A stretch of 64,000 nucleotides of DNA from Nitratireductor indicus C115 (GTDB lineage: Bacteria; Pseudomonadota; Alphaproteobacteria; Rhizobiales; Rhizobiaceae), in the NCBI RefSeq assembly GCF_000300515.1, contig NZ_AMSI01000010.1, forward strand, positions 62,001 through 126,000, given 5' to 3'. The notes beneath the pieces are model-generated. The model saw nothing but the letters and a program-made list of their open reading frames with translations. It was not told the DNA's origin and made no database searches. The first letter of the stretch is position 1. Each line of letters begins with the position of its first letter. Below, in pieces: positions 1 through 8,957 of the stretch. The position numbers and the translations under genes were made by a program.

Positions 1-256
1 AGACGGTTGCGACGATGCCCACCAGCAGCGAAACCCGTGAACCGTAGAACACGCCCGCCAGAATATCGCGGCCAAGCGCATCAGTGCCGAAGGGTATTCC
101 CGGCCGCGATCCGGGCCACAGATAGGGCCGGGCCACAAGCGCCCAGGGACCTTTGGGAAACAGGTAGGGAGCGCTGATCGCCATGCCGACGATCAGGAGC
201 AGGGTTACGAGACCGATCATACCGGCAGGTGAAAGCAAGACTCGGCGCAGCATCAT
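1..256 (-). CDS. DppC-like ABC transporter permease (partial, C-terminus outside window)
   Basis: This is the N-terminal 85 or so residues of an inner-membrane permease of the peptide/nickel (Dpp/Opp/Nik) ABC importer family. The fragment begins MMLRRVLLSP, has one hydrophobic segment at about residues 10-30, then the family-typical GTDALGRDILAGVFYGSR stretch that precedes the transmembrane core. The gene runs off the left edge, so its 3' end is not seen. It follows the DppB-like gene by about 10 nt with GGAG upstream of the first ATG (a second ATG follows directly). It should pair with that permease to form the membrane channel. The substrate cannot be read from this fragment. Confidence 0.85.
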   Translation of the reverse strand, partial: MMLRRVLLSPAGMIGLVTLLLIVGMAISAPYLFPKGPWALVARPYLWPGSRPGIPFGTDALGRDILAGVFYGSRVSLLVGIVATV

Positions 257-266
257 TCCGTCTCCG

Positions 267-1250
267 TCACCGGCTGATTTCCACGCGCGGATCGAGCAGC
301 GTGTAGATGATGTCGATTATGAGATTGACCACGATGATGATGAACGCGCACACCAGCAGAACGCCGAGGATCAACGGGTAATCGCGCTCGAACACCGCGT
401 CATAGGCAAGGCGCCCGACGCCCGGCAGGCTGAAGATCGTTTCCGTCAGAACCGCTCCGCCGAAGAGTTCGGCGATTTGCAGGCCCACCATGGTCACGAC
501 CGGCAACAACGCATTGCGCAGCGCATGGCCGATGATCACGTTGTAAGTGCTCAGCCCCTTTGCATAGGCGGTGCGGATATAATCCTGATCCAGCACCTGC
601 AGCATCGATGCCCGCGCAAGCCGCGCATAGATCGCGATATAGAAGAGCGACAGCGAGAAGACGGGCAGGATCAGGTGAAGGGCGACATCGCCAACCAGCT
701 CCAGGAAACTGAAGTCGACGCCCGGCGTTATCAGACCGCCGATGGGAAGCAGTTTGAGCTTCACCGAAAAGACGATGACGAGGCCGAGGCCGGTAAGAAA
801 GATCGGCGTCGCATAGAAGACGAGAACGATCATCGAGATGATGACGTCGATGGGGCGGTGCGCGTGCCGCGCCGCGATGACGCCGGCCATCGTGCCGAAG
901 AAGACGGCCGTGATGACCGAGCACACCACCAGAAGAATGGTCGCGGGCAGGCGCTGCAGCACCAGCGAAAGAACATCCGTCGCATTGCGATAGGAATAGC
1001 CGAGGTCCCCCTGCAGGACGCTGCCGACATAATTCAGGAGCTGGACGAGAACGGGCTGGTCGAGGCCATAGCGCTCGCGCAGCGTGGCCATGAGCTCCGC
1101 ATCCATGTCGCCCCGCTGGCCGCCCAGCACGTCGACCATGTCGCCGGGCACCAGATGCAGGAGCAGGAAGGAACCGACAATGACGATGGCAATGATCACC
1201 AGGGACTGGAGCACACGCCAACCGAGATAGGTCCAGAATTGCCGGTCCAA
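267..1250 (-). CDS. DppB-like ABC transporter permease
   Basis: Inner-membrane permease of 327 aa, the usual length for DppB/GsiC-type subunits of peptide, nickel or glutathione importers. About six hydrophobic segments are visible. The N-terminus has the family pattern LVPGD after the first membrane span, and the cytoplasmic loop has the coupling motif YIRTAYAKGLS followed by HALRNALLPV. The start is a TTG with GAGGG about 7 nt upstream. It lies 94 nt downstream of the solute-binding protein gene, with a hairpin in the gap, and about 10 nt before the DppC-like gene, so the three form one operon. It could carry short peptides, amino-acid derivatives or another small organic nutrient. Confidence 0.92.
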   Translation of the reverse strand: MDRQFWTYLGWRVLQSLVIIAIVIVGSFLLLHLVPGDMVDVLGGQRGDMDAELMATLRERYGLDQPVLVQLLNYVGSVLQGDLGYSYRNATDVLSLVLQRLPATILLVVCSVITAVFFGTMAGVIAARHAHRPIDVIISMIVLVFYATPIFLTGLGLVIVFSVKLKLLPIGGLITPGVDFSFLELVGDVALHLILPVFSLSLFYIAIYARLARASMLQVLDQDYIRTAYAKGLSTYNVIIGHALRNALLPVVTMVGLQIAELFGGAVLTETIFSLPGVGRLAYDAVFERDYPLILGVLLVCAFIIIVVNLIIDIIYTLLDPRVEISR

Positions 1251-1303
1251 ATTTCAGCCCTCGCTGGTCTAGTTGGAATCCACGGGATTTCGACCCGGGA
1301 GGG

Positions 1304-1332
1304 AAATAACCGGCCGCGACTGCGCGACCGGT
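1304..1332 (-). terminator. Intercistronic hairpin between binding-protein and permease genes
   Basis: On the minus strand a 10-bp stem (ACCGGTCGCG pairing with CGCGGCCGGT, one T-G wobble) closes a 4-nt loop and is followed by TATTT. It lies just after the stop codon of the solute-binding protein gene. Such hairpins usually let the binding protein be made in excess over the permeases by partial termination or 3' protection. That role is inferred, not shown. Confidence 0.55.
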
Positions 1333-1344
1333 CGTTTCGAAAGC

Positions 1345-2946
1345 TTACTGCGCCGGCTCGAGATAGACGTTGGCGAAGTTGCTGTAGGTGCCGTTGGCGT
1401 CGATCGTGTGGTTCTTAAGACGCTTGTTGGCGATCGTCGTGCTTTCCACGGCCGTCAGCGGCAGCACAGGCAGGTCTTCCATCGCGAGCTTCTGGAAGTC
1501 ATGGTACAGCGCCTTGCGCTTGGCCGCATCCATTTCAGCCGCAGCCGATTCCAGGATCTCGTCCATCTTCGGGTTCGAATAGTGCGAACCGTTGGAGAAC
1601 CCAACACCCGGCTTGAAGCTCGGCGTCCAGAACGTGCGCTGCGTGCCGATCGTCGGATCGGAGCCGCCCGTCAGGAGATTGACGGTGAACTGGAAATCAC
1701 GATCCGTGTAAACGCGCTTCACGAAACCGGCGAAGTCCTGCGCGCGCACTTCCAGATCGATGCCGACCTCGCGGAAGGCTTCACGCATATAGGCGGCGAC
1801 GTGGTTCTGGTGTTCGCCATAGGGCAACGGGTCCACGACGAGCTTCAGACGCGTGCCGTTGGCATCCGGCTTGTAACCGGCCTCTTCAAGCAGAGCCTTC
1901 GCCTTCTCCGGATCGTAATCGTACTGCGGAACGTCCGATGCGTCGTAAAGCTCGGTAAGCTGGGGATGGAGCGGCGTCTTGGCCGAAATACCATAGCCGA
2001 AGAAGATGTTGTCCACGATCCAGTCCTTGTCGATCGCATGAGCGATCGCCTGGCGTACGCGGATATCCTTCATCACCGGATCGTCGAGATTGAACTCGAT
2101 CATCTCCATCTCGTTCTGGAATTCGTAACCCTTGGTGGTGACTTCGAATTCGCCCGTCGCCTGGAGACGCTCCAGATCGACCATCGGAACGAGGTTCTGC
2201 GGGGCGATCTGCGCCTCGCCGGCCTCGAGCGCTGCCGAACGGGTAGCCGCATCCGGGATGAAGCGGAACACGAGCTTGTCGATATAGGGCTTGCCCTCAT
2301 CCCAATAGTCGGGATTGCGCTCAAGCACCAGATTGTCGCCAGGCGTGAAGGACACGACGCGGAACGGCCCGGTGCCGACCGGCTTCAGGTTCGCCGGATT
2401 GGTCAGAATATCGGTGCCCTTGTAGAGATGGGCGGGCAGAATCTGTGCCTGCTGCGCGGCAAGGCTCTTCAACATACCCGGCGAAGGGCGGCTGAGAACG
2501 AAGACCGCCGTATATTTGTCCGGCGTCTCGACCTTTTCGACATTGCCGAAAATGGTACGGCCGCGGCCGTGCAGCACCTTCCACACTTCCATGGTCGTGA
2601 AAGCCACATCCTCGGATGTGAACTCCTCGCCATCGTGCCACTTCACGCCTTCGCGCAGGTGGAACGTGACGCGCTTGCCGTCTTCGCTGACCTCATAGCT
2701 CTTGGCCAGAAGCGGCTTCGGGTTGAGATCGAAATCATAGGTGAAGAGGCTGTCGGAAATCTTCGAAGACACGACCTGCTCGGCGCCGGCCGTGGTGATA
2801 GCAGAGGTCAGGATCTGCGGGGCGGGCGACATGAGGAAGGTGACTGTACCGCCCTTTACGGGTTCTTCCGCCTGCGCATGAAATATCGGCGCGGCGGCAG
2901 CGCATAGCATTGCCCCAATGCCAGCAATTAAGTTGATAGGACGCAT
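1345..2946 (-). CDS. ABC transporter substrate-binding protein, family 5 (DppA/OppA type)
   Basis: Periplasmic solute receptor of 533 aa for the adjacent Dpp-type importer. The ATG at 2946 is preferred because GAGGAG lies just upstream and a clear Sec signal peptide follows (MRPINLIAGIG, hydrophobic to about residue 22, cleavage after AQA near residue 26). A longer reading to 3039 adds an arginine-rich non-signal extension. The mature part shows SBP family 5 hallmarks: YDFDLNPKPLLAKSYEVSED near the N-terminus, VKWHDGEEFTSEDVAFT, the GTGPFRVVSF segment, and a VRQAIAHAIDK stretch near the hinge. It is first in the minus-strand operon and divergent from a PatB-like gene. The ligand is unknown. 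Confidence 0.93.
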   Translation of the reverse strand: MRPINLIAGIGAMLCAAAAPIFHAQAEEPVKGGTVTFLMSPAPQILTSAITTAGAEQVVSSKISDSLFTYDFDLNPKPLLAKSYEVSEDGKRVTFHLREGVKWHDGEEFTSEDVAFTTMEVWKVLHGRGRTIFGNVEKVETPDKYTAVFVLSRPSPGMLKSLAAQQAQILPAHLYKGTDILTNPANLKPVGTGPFRVVSFTPGDNLVLERNPDYWDEGKPYIDKLVFRFIPDAATRSAALEAGEAQIAPQNLVPMVDLERLQATGEFEVTTKGYEFQNEMEMIEFNLDDPVMKDIRVRQAIAHAIDKDWIVDNIFFGYGISAKTPLHPQLTELYDASDVPQYDYDPEKAKALLEEAGYKPDANGTRLKLVVDPLPYGEHQNHVAAYMREAFREVGIDLEVRAQDFAGFVKRVYTDRDFQFTVNLLTGGSDPTIGTQRTFWTPSFKPGVGFSNGSHYSNPKMDEILESAAAEMDAAKRKALYHDFQKLAMEDLPVLPLTAVESTTIANKRLKNHTIDANGTYSNFANVYLEPAQ

Positions 2947-3407
2947 TATCGACTCCTCTCGAAGAAGGATTTCAAGTCTCCGCGCTTGCAATCCCTGTCC
3001 CCTGAAACGTCGAACAGGAGCGTTGCGCTCGTTCGACATGATCGGCTGTTGGACTCTTTGGTAGACTGGCCCTTTGACACCCGAGTGCTGAAACGATCCG
3101 CACCCGAATGGGCAATGGACTGTTTCATACCACTATTTCAAACAAATGTTTTTATCCCCGTCAAGGCTTTTCCCTTGCAGCATTCGGTGCGGCATTCGGT
3201 ACGGCGTTGGGGTAGCGAGAGATCGCATTCTTCATCCTTCTCCTGGGCGCAAATGCCCGATTCTCGAAACGACCGGACAAGACCGGTTCCGGTTAGCGGG
3301 AATTTCAAACAATTGACCGTTTCAAGCAATTGTTTTAACAAATGGCGAAGCGGCGATTATGTCGTTTCATCCCGACCGACGCCGAGTCTGAGGGAAAGGG
3401 AGCCTCC
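2947..3407. promoter_or_regulatory. Divergent intergenic region with three AAxCAATTGxTT-like sites
   Basis: This 461-bp gap separates the minus-strand importer operon from the plus-strand PatB-like gene and should hold both promoters. A related A/T-rich motif occurs three times: TTTCAAACAAATGTTTTT at 3136-3153, TTTCAAACAATTGACC at 3303-3318 and TTTCAAGCAATTGTTTTAAC at 3320-3339. The first and third are near-palindromes. They look like operators for one regulator controlling both directions, but no regulator gene is adjacent. The closest regulator is the TetR-type gene at 8064. No convincing gene lies in this gap. Confidence 0.45.
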
Positions 3408-4583
3408 ATGAAAGAAAAAGAAATTGGGGAATTGGAGCTCGATCGGGAATTTCTTTTGTCCCGAAGGGCTTCGAAATGGTGTCGTTATCCCAATGATGTG
3501 ATTCCGTCCTGGATTGCCGAGATGGACTTCAGGCCAGCCGACATCCTTCAGGATTCGGTGCGTCAGTTGGTCGACAAGCGCGATTACGGTTATCCGCGCC
3601 GCCACCTGATGCCGGCCGAACGATTGATCTCGGAAGCCTTTGTGAAGCGGATGGAGGAGCGCTTTTCCTGGCATATCGAGGAAGCAGCGGTTCAACCCGT
3701 AACCGACCTCTTGCAGGCCACCATCGCCGCCATCCTGGCCTTTACCGAACCGGGCGACCGCGTGGCGGTCCATACGCCCTGCTACGGGCCGTTCCGCGAG
3801 GCGATTGAAGATGCCGGCCGCTCCATCGTCGAAATTCCCATGCGTGATAGCGGTTCAGGATATGAACCGGACATGGAAGCGCTGGAACAGGCACCTGCCG
3901 GCACGCGCATGCTGGTCCTGTGCAATCCGCAAAACCCCACGGGCCGCGTCCTGACCCGTACCGAACTCGAAGCCATCGCGGCAATCGCCGCAAGGCGCGA
4001 CATGATCATCTTCTCCGATGAGGTTCACGCCGACTTCGTTTATGAAGGCGGAAGGCATATTCCCATTGCCTCGCTCAGCGCGGACGCCGCCTCCCGCACG
4101 ATAACCGCGAACTCTCCGGGCAAGAGCTTCAACATTGCAGGGCTGCGTTGCGGGGTCATGCATTTCGGCACGCCGGAATTGCTCGAACGGTTTCGACGCC
4201 GCATCCCCCGCCTGCTGCTCGGCAAGCCATCCATCGTTTCAATCGACGCTGCGGTCGCCGCATGGACCCATGGGCAACCGTGGCTCGATCAGGTAATGGC
4301 CCTTCTGGACCGCAACCGCAGGATCGTCATCGAGACGCTCGCAGAACGCATGCCGAAGCTAAAGGCCTATATGCCGGAAGCCAGCTATCTGGCCTGGATC
4401 GACTGCAGCGCGATGGGTTGGAAAAAGCCGGCTGCGAGCGTTTTCCTCGACGAAGCGAGAATTGCCTTCAGTCCAGGCGAATCCTTCTGCACGAGCCATG
4501 GCGATTTTGTGCGGCTCAACTTCGCAACATCGAGCGATATCCTGCGTGAAACGCTGGAGCGCATGGAAAAAATCGCAGGTTGA
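3408..4583 (+). CDS. PatB/MalY-like PLP-dependent aminotransferase or C-S lyase
   Basis: Cytoplasmic fold-type I PLP enzyme of 391 aa, the usual size for MalY/PatB cystathionine beta-lyase-like proteins. The ATG at 3408 has GGGAG just upstream. An upstream ATG at 3342 lacks this and adds an arginine-rich tail. Visible landmarks are KWCRYPNDVIPSWIAEMDF near the N-terminus (the family pattern W-x-A-D/E-M-D-F), CNPQNPTGR, SDEVHADF with the PLP-ring aspartate, and the Schiff-base lysine in SPGKSFN (Lys239). Relatives cleave C-S bonds (cystathionine, cysteine conjugates) or transaminate. It is divergent from the importer operon and 100 bp upstream of an aldehyde dehydrogenase, which suggests catabolism of an imported amino compound. 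The reaction is not decided. Confidence 0.85.
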   Translation: MKEKEIGELELDREFLLSRRASKWCRYPNDVIPSWIAEMDFRPADILQDSVRQLVDKRDYGYPRRHLMPAERLISEAFVKRMEERFSWHIEEAAVQPVTDLLQATIAAILAFTEPGDRVAVHTPCYGPFREAIEDAGRSIVEIPMRDSGSGYEPDMEALEQAPAGTRMLVLCNPQNPTGRVLTRTELEAIAAIAARRDMIIFSDEVHADFVYEGGRHIPIASLSADAASRTITANSPGKSFNIAGLRCGVMHFGTPELLERFRRRIPRLLLGKPSIVSIDAAVAAWTHGQPWLDQVMALLDRNRRIVIETLAERMPKLKAYMPEASYLAWIDCSAMGWKKPAASVFLDEARIAFSPGESFCTSHGDFVRLNFATSSDILRETLERMEKIAG

Positions 4584-4682
4584 GAGGCCAGGAGGGCAAT
4601 CGCGAACCATCGCCAATTGTCTCTTGAGCATCGCATGAAATGTGTGTTTTAAATAGTCAATTGAAATAATCCGGGGCCGTTC

Positions 4683-6107
4683 ATGTATCAGCAGCCAGAG
4701 CTTCTCATCGCGGGAGCACCCAGACAGACAGCCGAATTCGCGGAGAACATTGTCGTCAACCCAGCAACGGGTGTGGAGCTCGCGCGTTTGCCGATTGCTT
4801 CGCAGGCCGATATCGATGCTGCGGTCGCGGCGGCTGACAAAGCTTTCCTTCCCTGGAGCGAGACCGCGCCCGCCAGACGTTCGCGCATTCTGCGCGACGC
4901 AGCGATCCTGATGCGTGAGCGCCTTGATGACATGGCGCATGCCCTGACGCTGGAAAACGGCAAGACGCTGGCCGAGGCCAAAGGCGAGATTGGCTTCACC
5001 GCGGACGTCTTCGACTGGTTCGCCGACGAAGCGCGCCGCGCCTATGGCCGGGTGATCCCGAGCGCCGTCGGCACCCGGATGATCGCCCTGAAGGAGCCCG
5101 TCGGTCCCATAGCTGCCATGTCGCCGTGGAACTTTCCCGCCGTCACCGCCGCCAAGAAGGTCGCAGCAGCGCTTGCCGCCGGATGCACCGTGGTCCTCAA
5201 GCCGGCCGAGGAAACGCCGGCCACACCGCTGGCCATGGCGCGCTGCCTGATCGATGCGGGCCTGCCGGCTGGCGCCATCAACGTGATCTTCGGGCGACCG
5301 GCGGAAATCTCGGAACGGCTCATGGCCTCACCTGAAATCGCCAAGGTCTCCTTTACCGGCTCCACCAATGTCGGCCGCGAACTGGCGCGGCTCGCCGCCC
5401 CCGGCCTCAAGCGCCTGACGATGGAGCTGGGCGGTCATGCACCCGTCATCGTCATGGATGACGTCGATCTCGAAACCGCGCTTGATCTTTCCGTTGCAGG
5501 AAAATTCCGCAACGCGGGCCAGGTGTGCACCTCCGCCACGCGTTTCTTCGTCCACCATCGCGTCTACGACGCCTTTGTCAGCGGCTTTGCCGACCGTGCC
5601 ATGAAGATCAAGGTCGGCGACGGTCTCGATCCCTCGAGCCAGATGGGACCGCTTTCAAACCGCCGCCGCCCGCCTGCCCTCGAACGTCTTGTCGAGGACG
5701 CCGTCAGTTGCGGCGCCAAGGTTGCAGCCGGCGGCAAGCGGATCGAGAGCCAGGGCTTCTTCTTTGAGCCGACCGTTCTTGCCGATGTTCCCCCCAATGC
5801 ACGCGTCATGCAGGAAGAACCCTTCGGGCCGCTTGCCGCAATCGTTCCTTTCCGGGAACTCGACGACGCCATTTCGGCTGCAAACGACATTCCCTTCGGC
5901 CTTGCGGCCTATGCGCTGACGGAATCCTCCCGCACTGCAAGGCGCATCGTGCGCGGCCTGAAAACCGGGGTCGTCGGCATCAACACTTTCGCGGCAAGTG
6001 CTGCCGAAACGCCCTTCGGCGGCGTCAAGGACAGCGGCTACGGCGTCGAGGGCGGTTCGGAAGGCCTCGATTCCTATCTGGTCACCAAATTCGTGCACGA
6101 GAACTGA
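4683..6107 (+). CDS. NAD(P)-dependent aldehyde dehydrogenase, succinate-semialdehyde dehydrogenase-like
   Basis: Soluble aldehyde dehydrogenase of 474 aa that oxidises an aldehyde to the carboxylate with NAD(P). The catalytic cysteine is Cys282 in GQVCTSATR and the general base is Glu248 in MELGGHAP. The Rossmann loop SFTGSTNVGREL and the motif MSPWNFP are present. The overall pattern (KTLAEAKGE, GINTFAASAAETPFGGVKDSGYG) is closest to GabD-type succinate-semialdehyde and related dehydrogenases, but the natural substrate may differ. It is 3 nt upstream of the GMC oxidoreductase gene, so an alcohol could be oxidised to aldehyde and then acid by the pair. The 99-bp gap before it contains a TCAATTGA palindrome at 4658-4665. 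Confidence 0.88.
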   Translation: MYQQPELLIAGAPRQTAEFAENIVVNPATGVELARLPIASQADIDAAVAAADKAFLPWSETAPARRSRILRDAAILMRERLDDMAHALTLENGKTLAEAKGEIGFTADVFDWFADEARRAYGRVIPSAVGTRMIALKEPVGPIAAMSPWNFPAVTAAKKVAAALAAGCTVVLKPAEETPATPLAMARCLIDAGLPAGAINVIFGRPAEISERLMASPEIAKVSFTGSTNVGRELARLAAPGLKRLTMELGGHAPVIVMDDVDLETALDLSVAGKFRNAGQVCTSATRFFVHHRVYDAFVSGFADRAMKIKVGDGLDPSSQMGPLSNRRRPPALERLVEDAVSCGAKVAAGGKRIESQGFFFEPTVLADVPPNARVMQEEPFGPLAAIVPFRELDDAISAANDIPFGLAAYALTESSRTARRIVRGLKTGVVGINTFAASAAETPFGGVKDSGYGVEGGSEGLDSYLVTKFVHEN

Positions 6108-6110
6108 TCC

Positions 6111-7832
6111 ATGACCAAGGTTGTGAACTGTGATTTCGTTGTGGTCGGCGGCGGTTCCGCCGGCTGCGTTATGGCGAGCCGCCTTTCGGAAAACGGCAAG
6201 CACAAGGTGATCCTGCTGGAAGCCGGCCGAGACACGCCCCCTGATCGCGTAGAGCCCGCCATCCTCGACAGCTATCCGCGCATTGCCTATTTCAATGCGA
6301 GGAATGTCTGGGCCGATCTGCGCGTCTCTCTCCAGCCGGTCCCGCACAACGACCAGCGCCAGCGGCATCTGCGGCGCTATGAGCAGGCCCGCCTCATGGG
6401 TGGCGGCTCCAGCCTCAACGACATGCAGGCCAACCGCGGCACTCCCGACGACTACGATGACTGGGCAGAGAACGGCGCATCCGGTTGGAGCTGGAACGAT
6501 GTCCTCCCCTTCTTCAAGAAGGCGGAACGCGATCTGGATTTCGATGGCCCGATGCACGGCAAGACCGGCCCCCTGCCGATCCGCCGCATTTATCCCGAAG
6601 CCTGGCCGGAATTCGCCCACGCAGCTGCCGGGGCCTTCGCCGATAACGGCTTCAAGGCTCTTGCCGATCAGAACGCAGAGTTTGAGGACGGCTATTTCCC
6701 GGTCGCCATCAACAATGTCTATGACCGCCGTGTTTCAACGGCCATCGCTTATCTCGACAATGCGGCCCGCAGACGCAAGAATCTGGAAATCTGGCCGAAC
6801 ACGGTGGCAAAGCGCCTGATCGTCGAAGGCACCCGCATTGTGGGCGTCGAGGTGGAAACCGCCGAGGGCCCCGCCCGCATCATGGCCGGCGAGACGGTTG
6901 TTTCCTCCGGCGCGCTCCATTCGCCCGCAATGCTCCTGCGCGCCGGCATCGGCCCCGGCGAAATGCTGCGCAAGCTCGGCATAGAAGTGGTGGCCAACAG
7001 ACGCGGCGTCGGCCGAAATCTGCAGGAACATCCCACCATCTCGATCTCCTCGCACATCGCTCCGCACGCACGCCTTTCCCGCACCAACCAGCGCCGCCAC
7101 ATCCACGTCGCGCTGCGTTATTCCTCGAATATTCCCGAGGGAATGCCCAACGACATGTACATGGTGGCGATGGCAAAGACCGGCTGGCATCCGGTGGGCC
7201 AGCAGATCGGCTCCTTGATGACCTGGATCAACAAGGCCCATTCGCGCGGCTTCGTATCGCTCGACAACCCCTCGCCTGAGGTTGAGCCGCATGTGGAGTT
7301 CGGTCTCCTGTCCGACTACCGTGACGTCGCCCGGCTTAAGGAAGGCATTCGCCTGATCGCCCGGCTCTACGATACGCCCAGCATGAAGGCCGCCACCAAC
7401 GATCCTTTCCCCACGAGCTACACCGAGCGCATCCGCGATCTGGGCATCGTGAGCACCAAGAATCTCGTGCTCACGAAGATTCTCGCCACAGCGCTCGACG
7501 GTCCCGGCTGGATGCGCCGTCTGCTCCTCAGGAAGGTCGTAACCGAGGATGCGCCGGTGGAGCAATTGCTGGCCAATGACGAATTGCTTGAAGCTTTCGT
7601 CACCCAGAAGGCGCATGGTGTGTGGCACGCATCCGGCACCTGCAAGCTCGGCGATGCGGATGACCCCGAGGCTGTGCTCGATCCGTCCGGCCGGGTGATC
7701 GGCGTGGAAGGTCTGCGCGTGTGCGATGCATCCGCGATGCCCTTCACACCGCGCGCCAACACCAACCTGCCCACGATCATGATCGCCGAACGCATGAGCG
7801 CGCTGATTTTGGAACAGACGGAGAAAGTCTAG
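6111..7832 (+). CDS. GMC family FAD-dependent oxidoreductase (choline dehydrogenase-like)
   Basis: Flavoprotein of 573 aa in the glucose-methanol-choline family, which oxidises alcohols to aldehydes. The N-terminus carries the FAD dinucleotide fold VVVGGGSAGCVMASRLSE and then LLEAGRD. The first GMC signature is seen as LMGGGSSLNDMQANRGTPDDY and the C-terminal active-site region as WHASGTCKLG (catalytic His) followed by PRANTNLPTIMIAERMS (Asn). It starts 3 nt after the aldehyde dehydrogenase stop, so the two are cotranscribed and probably sequential. Choline is possible, but the neighbouring partner is not a clear BetB and no BetI or glycine-betaine gene is near, so another alcohol substrate is at least as likely. 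Confidence 0.9.
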   Translation: MTKVVNCDFVVVGGGSAGCVMASRLSENGKHKVILLEAGRDTPPDRVEPAILDSYPRIAYFNARNVWADLRVSLQPVPHNDQRQRHLRRYEQARLMGGGSSLNDMQANRGTPDDYDDWAENGASGWSWNDVLPFFKKAERDLDFDGPMHGKTGPLPIRRIYPEAWPEFAHAAAGAFADNGFKALADQNAEFEDGYFPVAINNVYDRRVSTAIAYLDNAARRRKNLEIWPNTVAKRLIVEGTRIVGVEVETAEGPARIMAGETVVSSGALHSPAMLLRAGIGPGEMLRKLGIEVVANRRGVGRNLQEHPTISISSHIAPHARLSRTNQRRHIHVALRYSSNIPEGMPNDMYMVAMAKTGWHPVGQQIGSLMTWINKAHSRGFVSLDNPSPEVEPHVEFGLLSDYRDVARLKEGIRLIARLYDTPSMKAATNDPFPTSYTERIRDLGIVSTKNLVLTKILATALDGPGWMRRLLLRKVVTEDAPVEQLLANDELLEAFVTQKAHGVWHASGTCKLGDADDPEAVLDPSGRVIGVEGLRVCDASAMPFTPRANTNLPTIMIAERMSALILEQTEKV

Positions 7833-8063
7833 GGAAGGAAGAAGGCAAGTTGCGAATGCAGGTTGCCTGAAACGCGAAGTTGGACAAAGCTTGTCCTACG
7901 AACATTGTGGGGATTGGAGGCATTGACCTTTTACGCGGGCAGTCACGGCTTGCAGTCCGGTAGGGTTATGCTATCGCGTCTCGCGGCGCAGCGTTGTTTC
8001 GGGAGGAGCCCTCGAAGAACATCGCCTGTATTTCCCACGACAGCACTCTAAGGGAGCACCACC

Positions 8064-8738
8064 TTGGATCAGACACTTGCCGCCAAGCGGTCAGAAAAGG
8101 ATGCCGACACGCGCGAACGTCTTCTGGCGGCCGCTCTGCGCATCTTCGCCAATCGCGGCATCGCGTCGGCGACCCTGCGGGAAATCACCGAAGAGGCGGG
8201 CGCGAATGTGGCCGCCGTCAATTACTACTTCCGCTCGAAGGAAGAGCTCACGCGCACGGTTCTGGAAACCTGCATGCGCCCCATCAACGATGCACGCCTG
8301 AAGGCTTTGCAGAGCTGCGTCGACGCAAATGAAGGCCGCACGCCGCCGCTTGAAAGCATAATCGAAGCTCTGGTTCGTCCAATGGTGGAGCTTTCGGTGG
8401 ACCCCAATGGCGGCCGCCCGCCCGTCCGCCTTCTCCTGCAGGTCCGCGCCCTGCCGCATCCACTGACCAACACCATTCTGGCCGAGCAATTCGACCTTAT
8501 ACACCGCCACTTCATCGACAAGCTGTCGGCGGCTCTCCCCGACTTGCCCGCTGAGGAAGTGGGTCTGCGCTACGATTTCGCCCGTGGCGCAATCATGCAG
8601 ATTCTGGGTGACCTTGACCCCGCGGCCCGCGACCTGCCGGACCTCAAGCTCAAGCAGGTGAAGAACGACAACGAGCGGATCATCCGCCATCTTGTGGACT
8701 TCATCTCCGCAGGGTTCCGCGCGCCTTCGAAGACGTGA
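8064..8738 (+). CDS. TetR family transcriptional regulator
   Basis: DNA-binding regulator of 224 aa. Residues about 17-62 form the TetR helix-turn-helix: RERLLAAALRIFANRGIASA, then TLREITEEAGANVAAVNYYF and the closing RSKEEL. The rest is a helical ligand domain of unknown specificity. The start is a TTG at 8064 with AAGGGAG about 7 nt upstream. No ATG in frame gives a better start. It follows the GMC gene by 231 bp on the same strand and is the only regulator near the catabolic block, so local control of that block is a reasonable guess. The gap before it contains a weak hairpin at about 7842-7870. Confidence 0.88.
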   Translation: MDQTLAAKRSEKDADTRERLLAAALRIFANRGIASATLREITEEAGANVAAVNYYFRSKEELTRTVLETCMRPINDARLKALQSCVDANEGRTPPLESIIEALVRPMVELSVDPNGGRPPVRLLLQVRALPHPLTNTILAEQFDLIHRHFIDKLSAALPDLPAEEVGLRYDFARGAIMQILGDLDPAARDLPDLKLKQVKNDNERIIRHLVDFISAGFRAPSKT

Positions 8739-8818
8739 ATTTCAGGCGTTTCAGGAAAAGCAGGCACCATGCTTGACCGTCCCCTTTGGGGCAATCAGGC
8801 ATGCGCCATTGGCCGTTC

Positions 8819-8921
8819 GAGCATTTTGCAATCAGGTGAAATCACCTGACGTCCGCACAAATGCGGAAAAACAAGATGATGGAGCGGAGAAGCGTTTCCA
8901 TGAAACGGTGAACCGATCTAG
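8819..8921 (+). repeat. Dispersed intergenic repeat, copy A (three hairpins)
   Basis: This 103-bp element has about 90 percent identity to 17394-17496. It holds three consecutive inverted repeats: CAGGTG/CACCTG at 8833-8848, CCGCA/TGCGG at 8853-8866 and CGTTTC/GAAACG at 8893-8907. It sits between the 3' ends of two convergent genes (TetR and tex), as copy B also sits between convergent genes. This suggests a bidirectional 3' or REP-like element. The function is inferred. Confidence 0.7.
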
Positions 8922-8957
8922 GCCGGGATCAACCGGATCCCGGCCTGTCTGCTCAAA

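Noticed and set aside
183-1418. Long plus-strand ORF opposite the DppB-like gene
   Set aside because: The translation is rich in H, R, D and Q, low in hydrophobic order, with no domain. It is an antisense shadow caused by high GC at third positions.
1273-2907. 544-codon plus-strand ORF opposite the binding-protein gene
   Set aside because: The opposite strand encodes a complete SBP with signal peptide. This ORF lacks family patterns and a supported start.
7863-8051. 62-aa ORF upstream of the TetR gene
   Set aside because: No ribosome binding site, no recognisable protein pattern; the gap more likely holds the TetR promoter.
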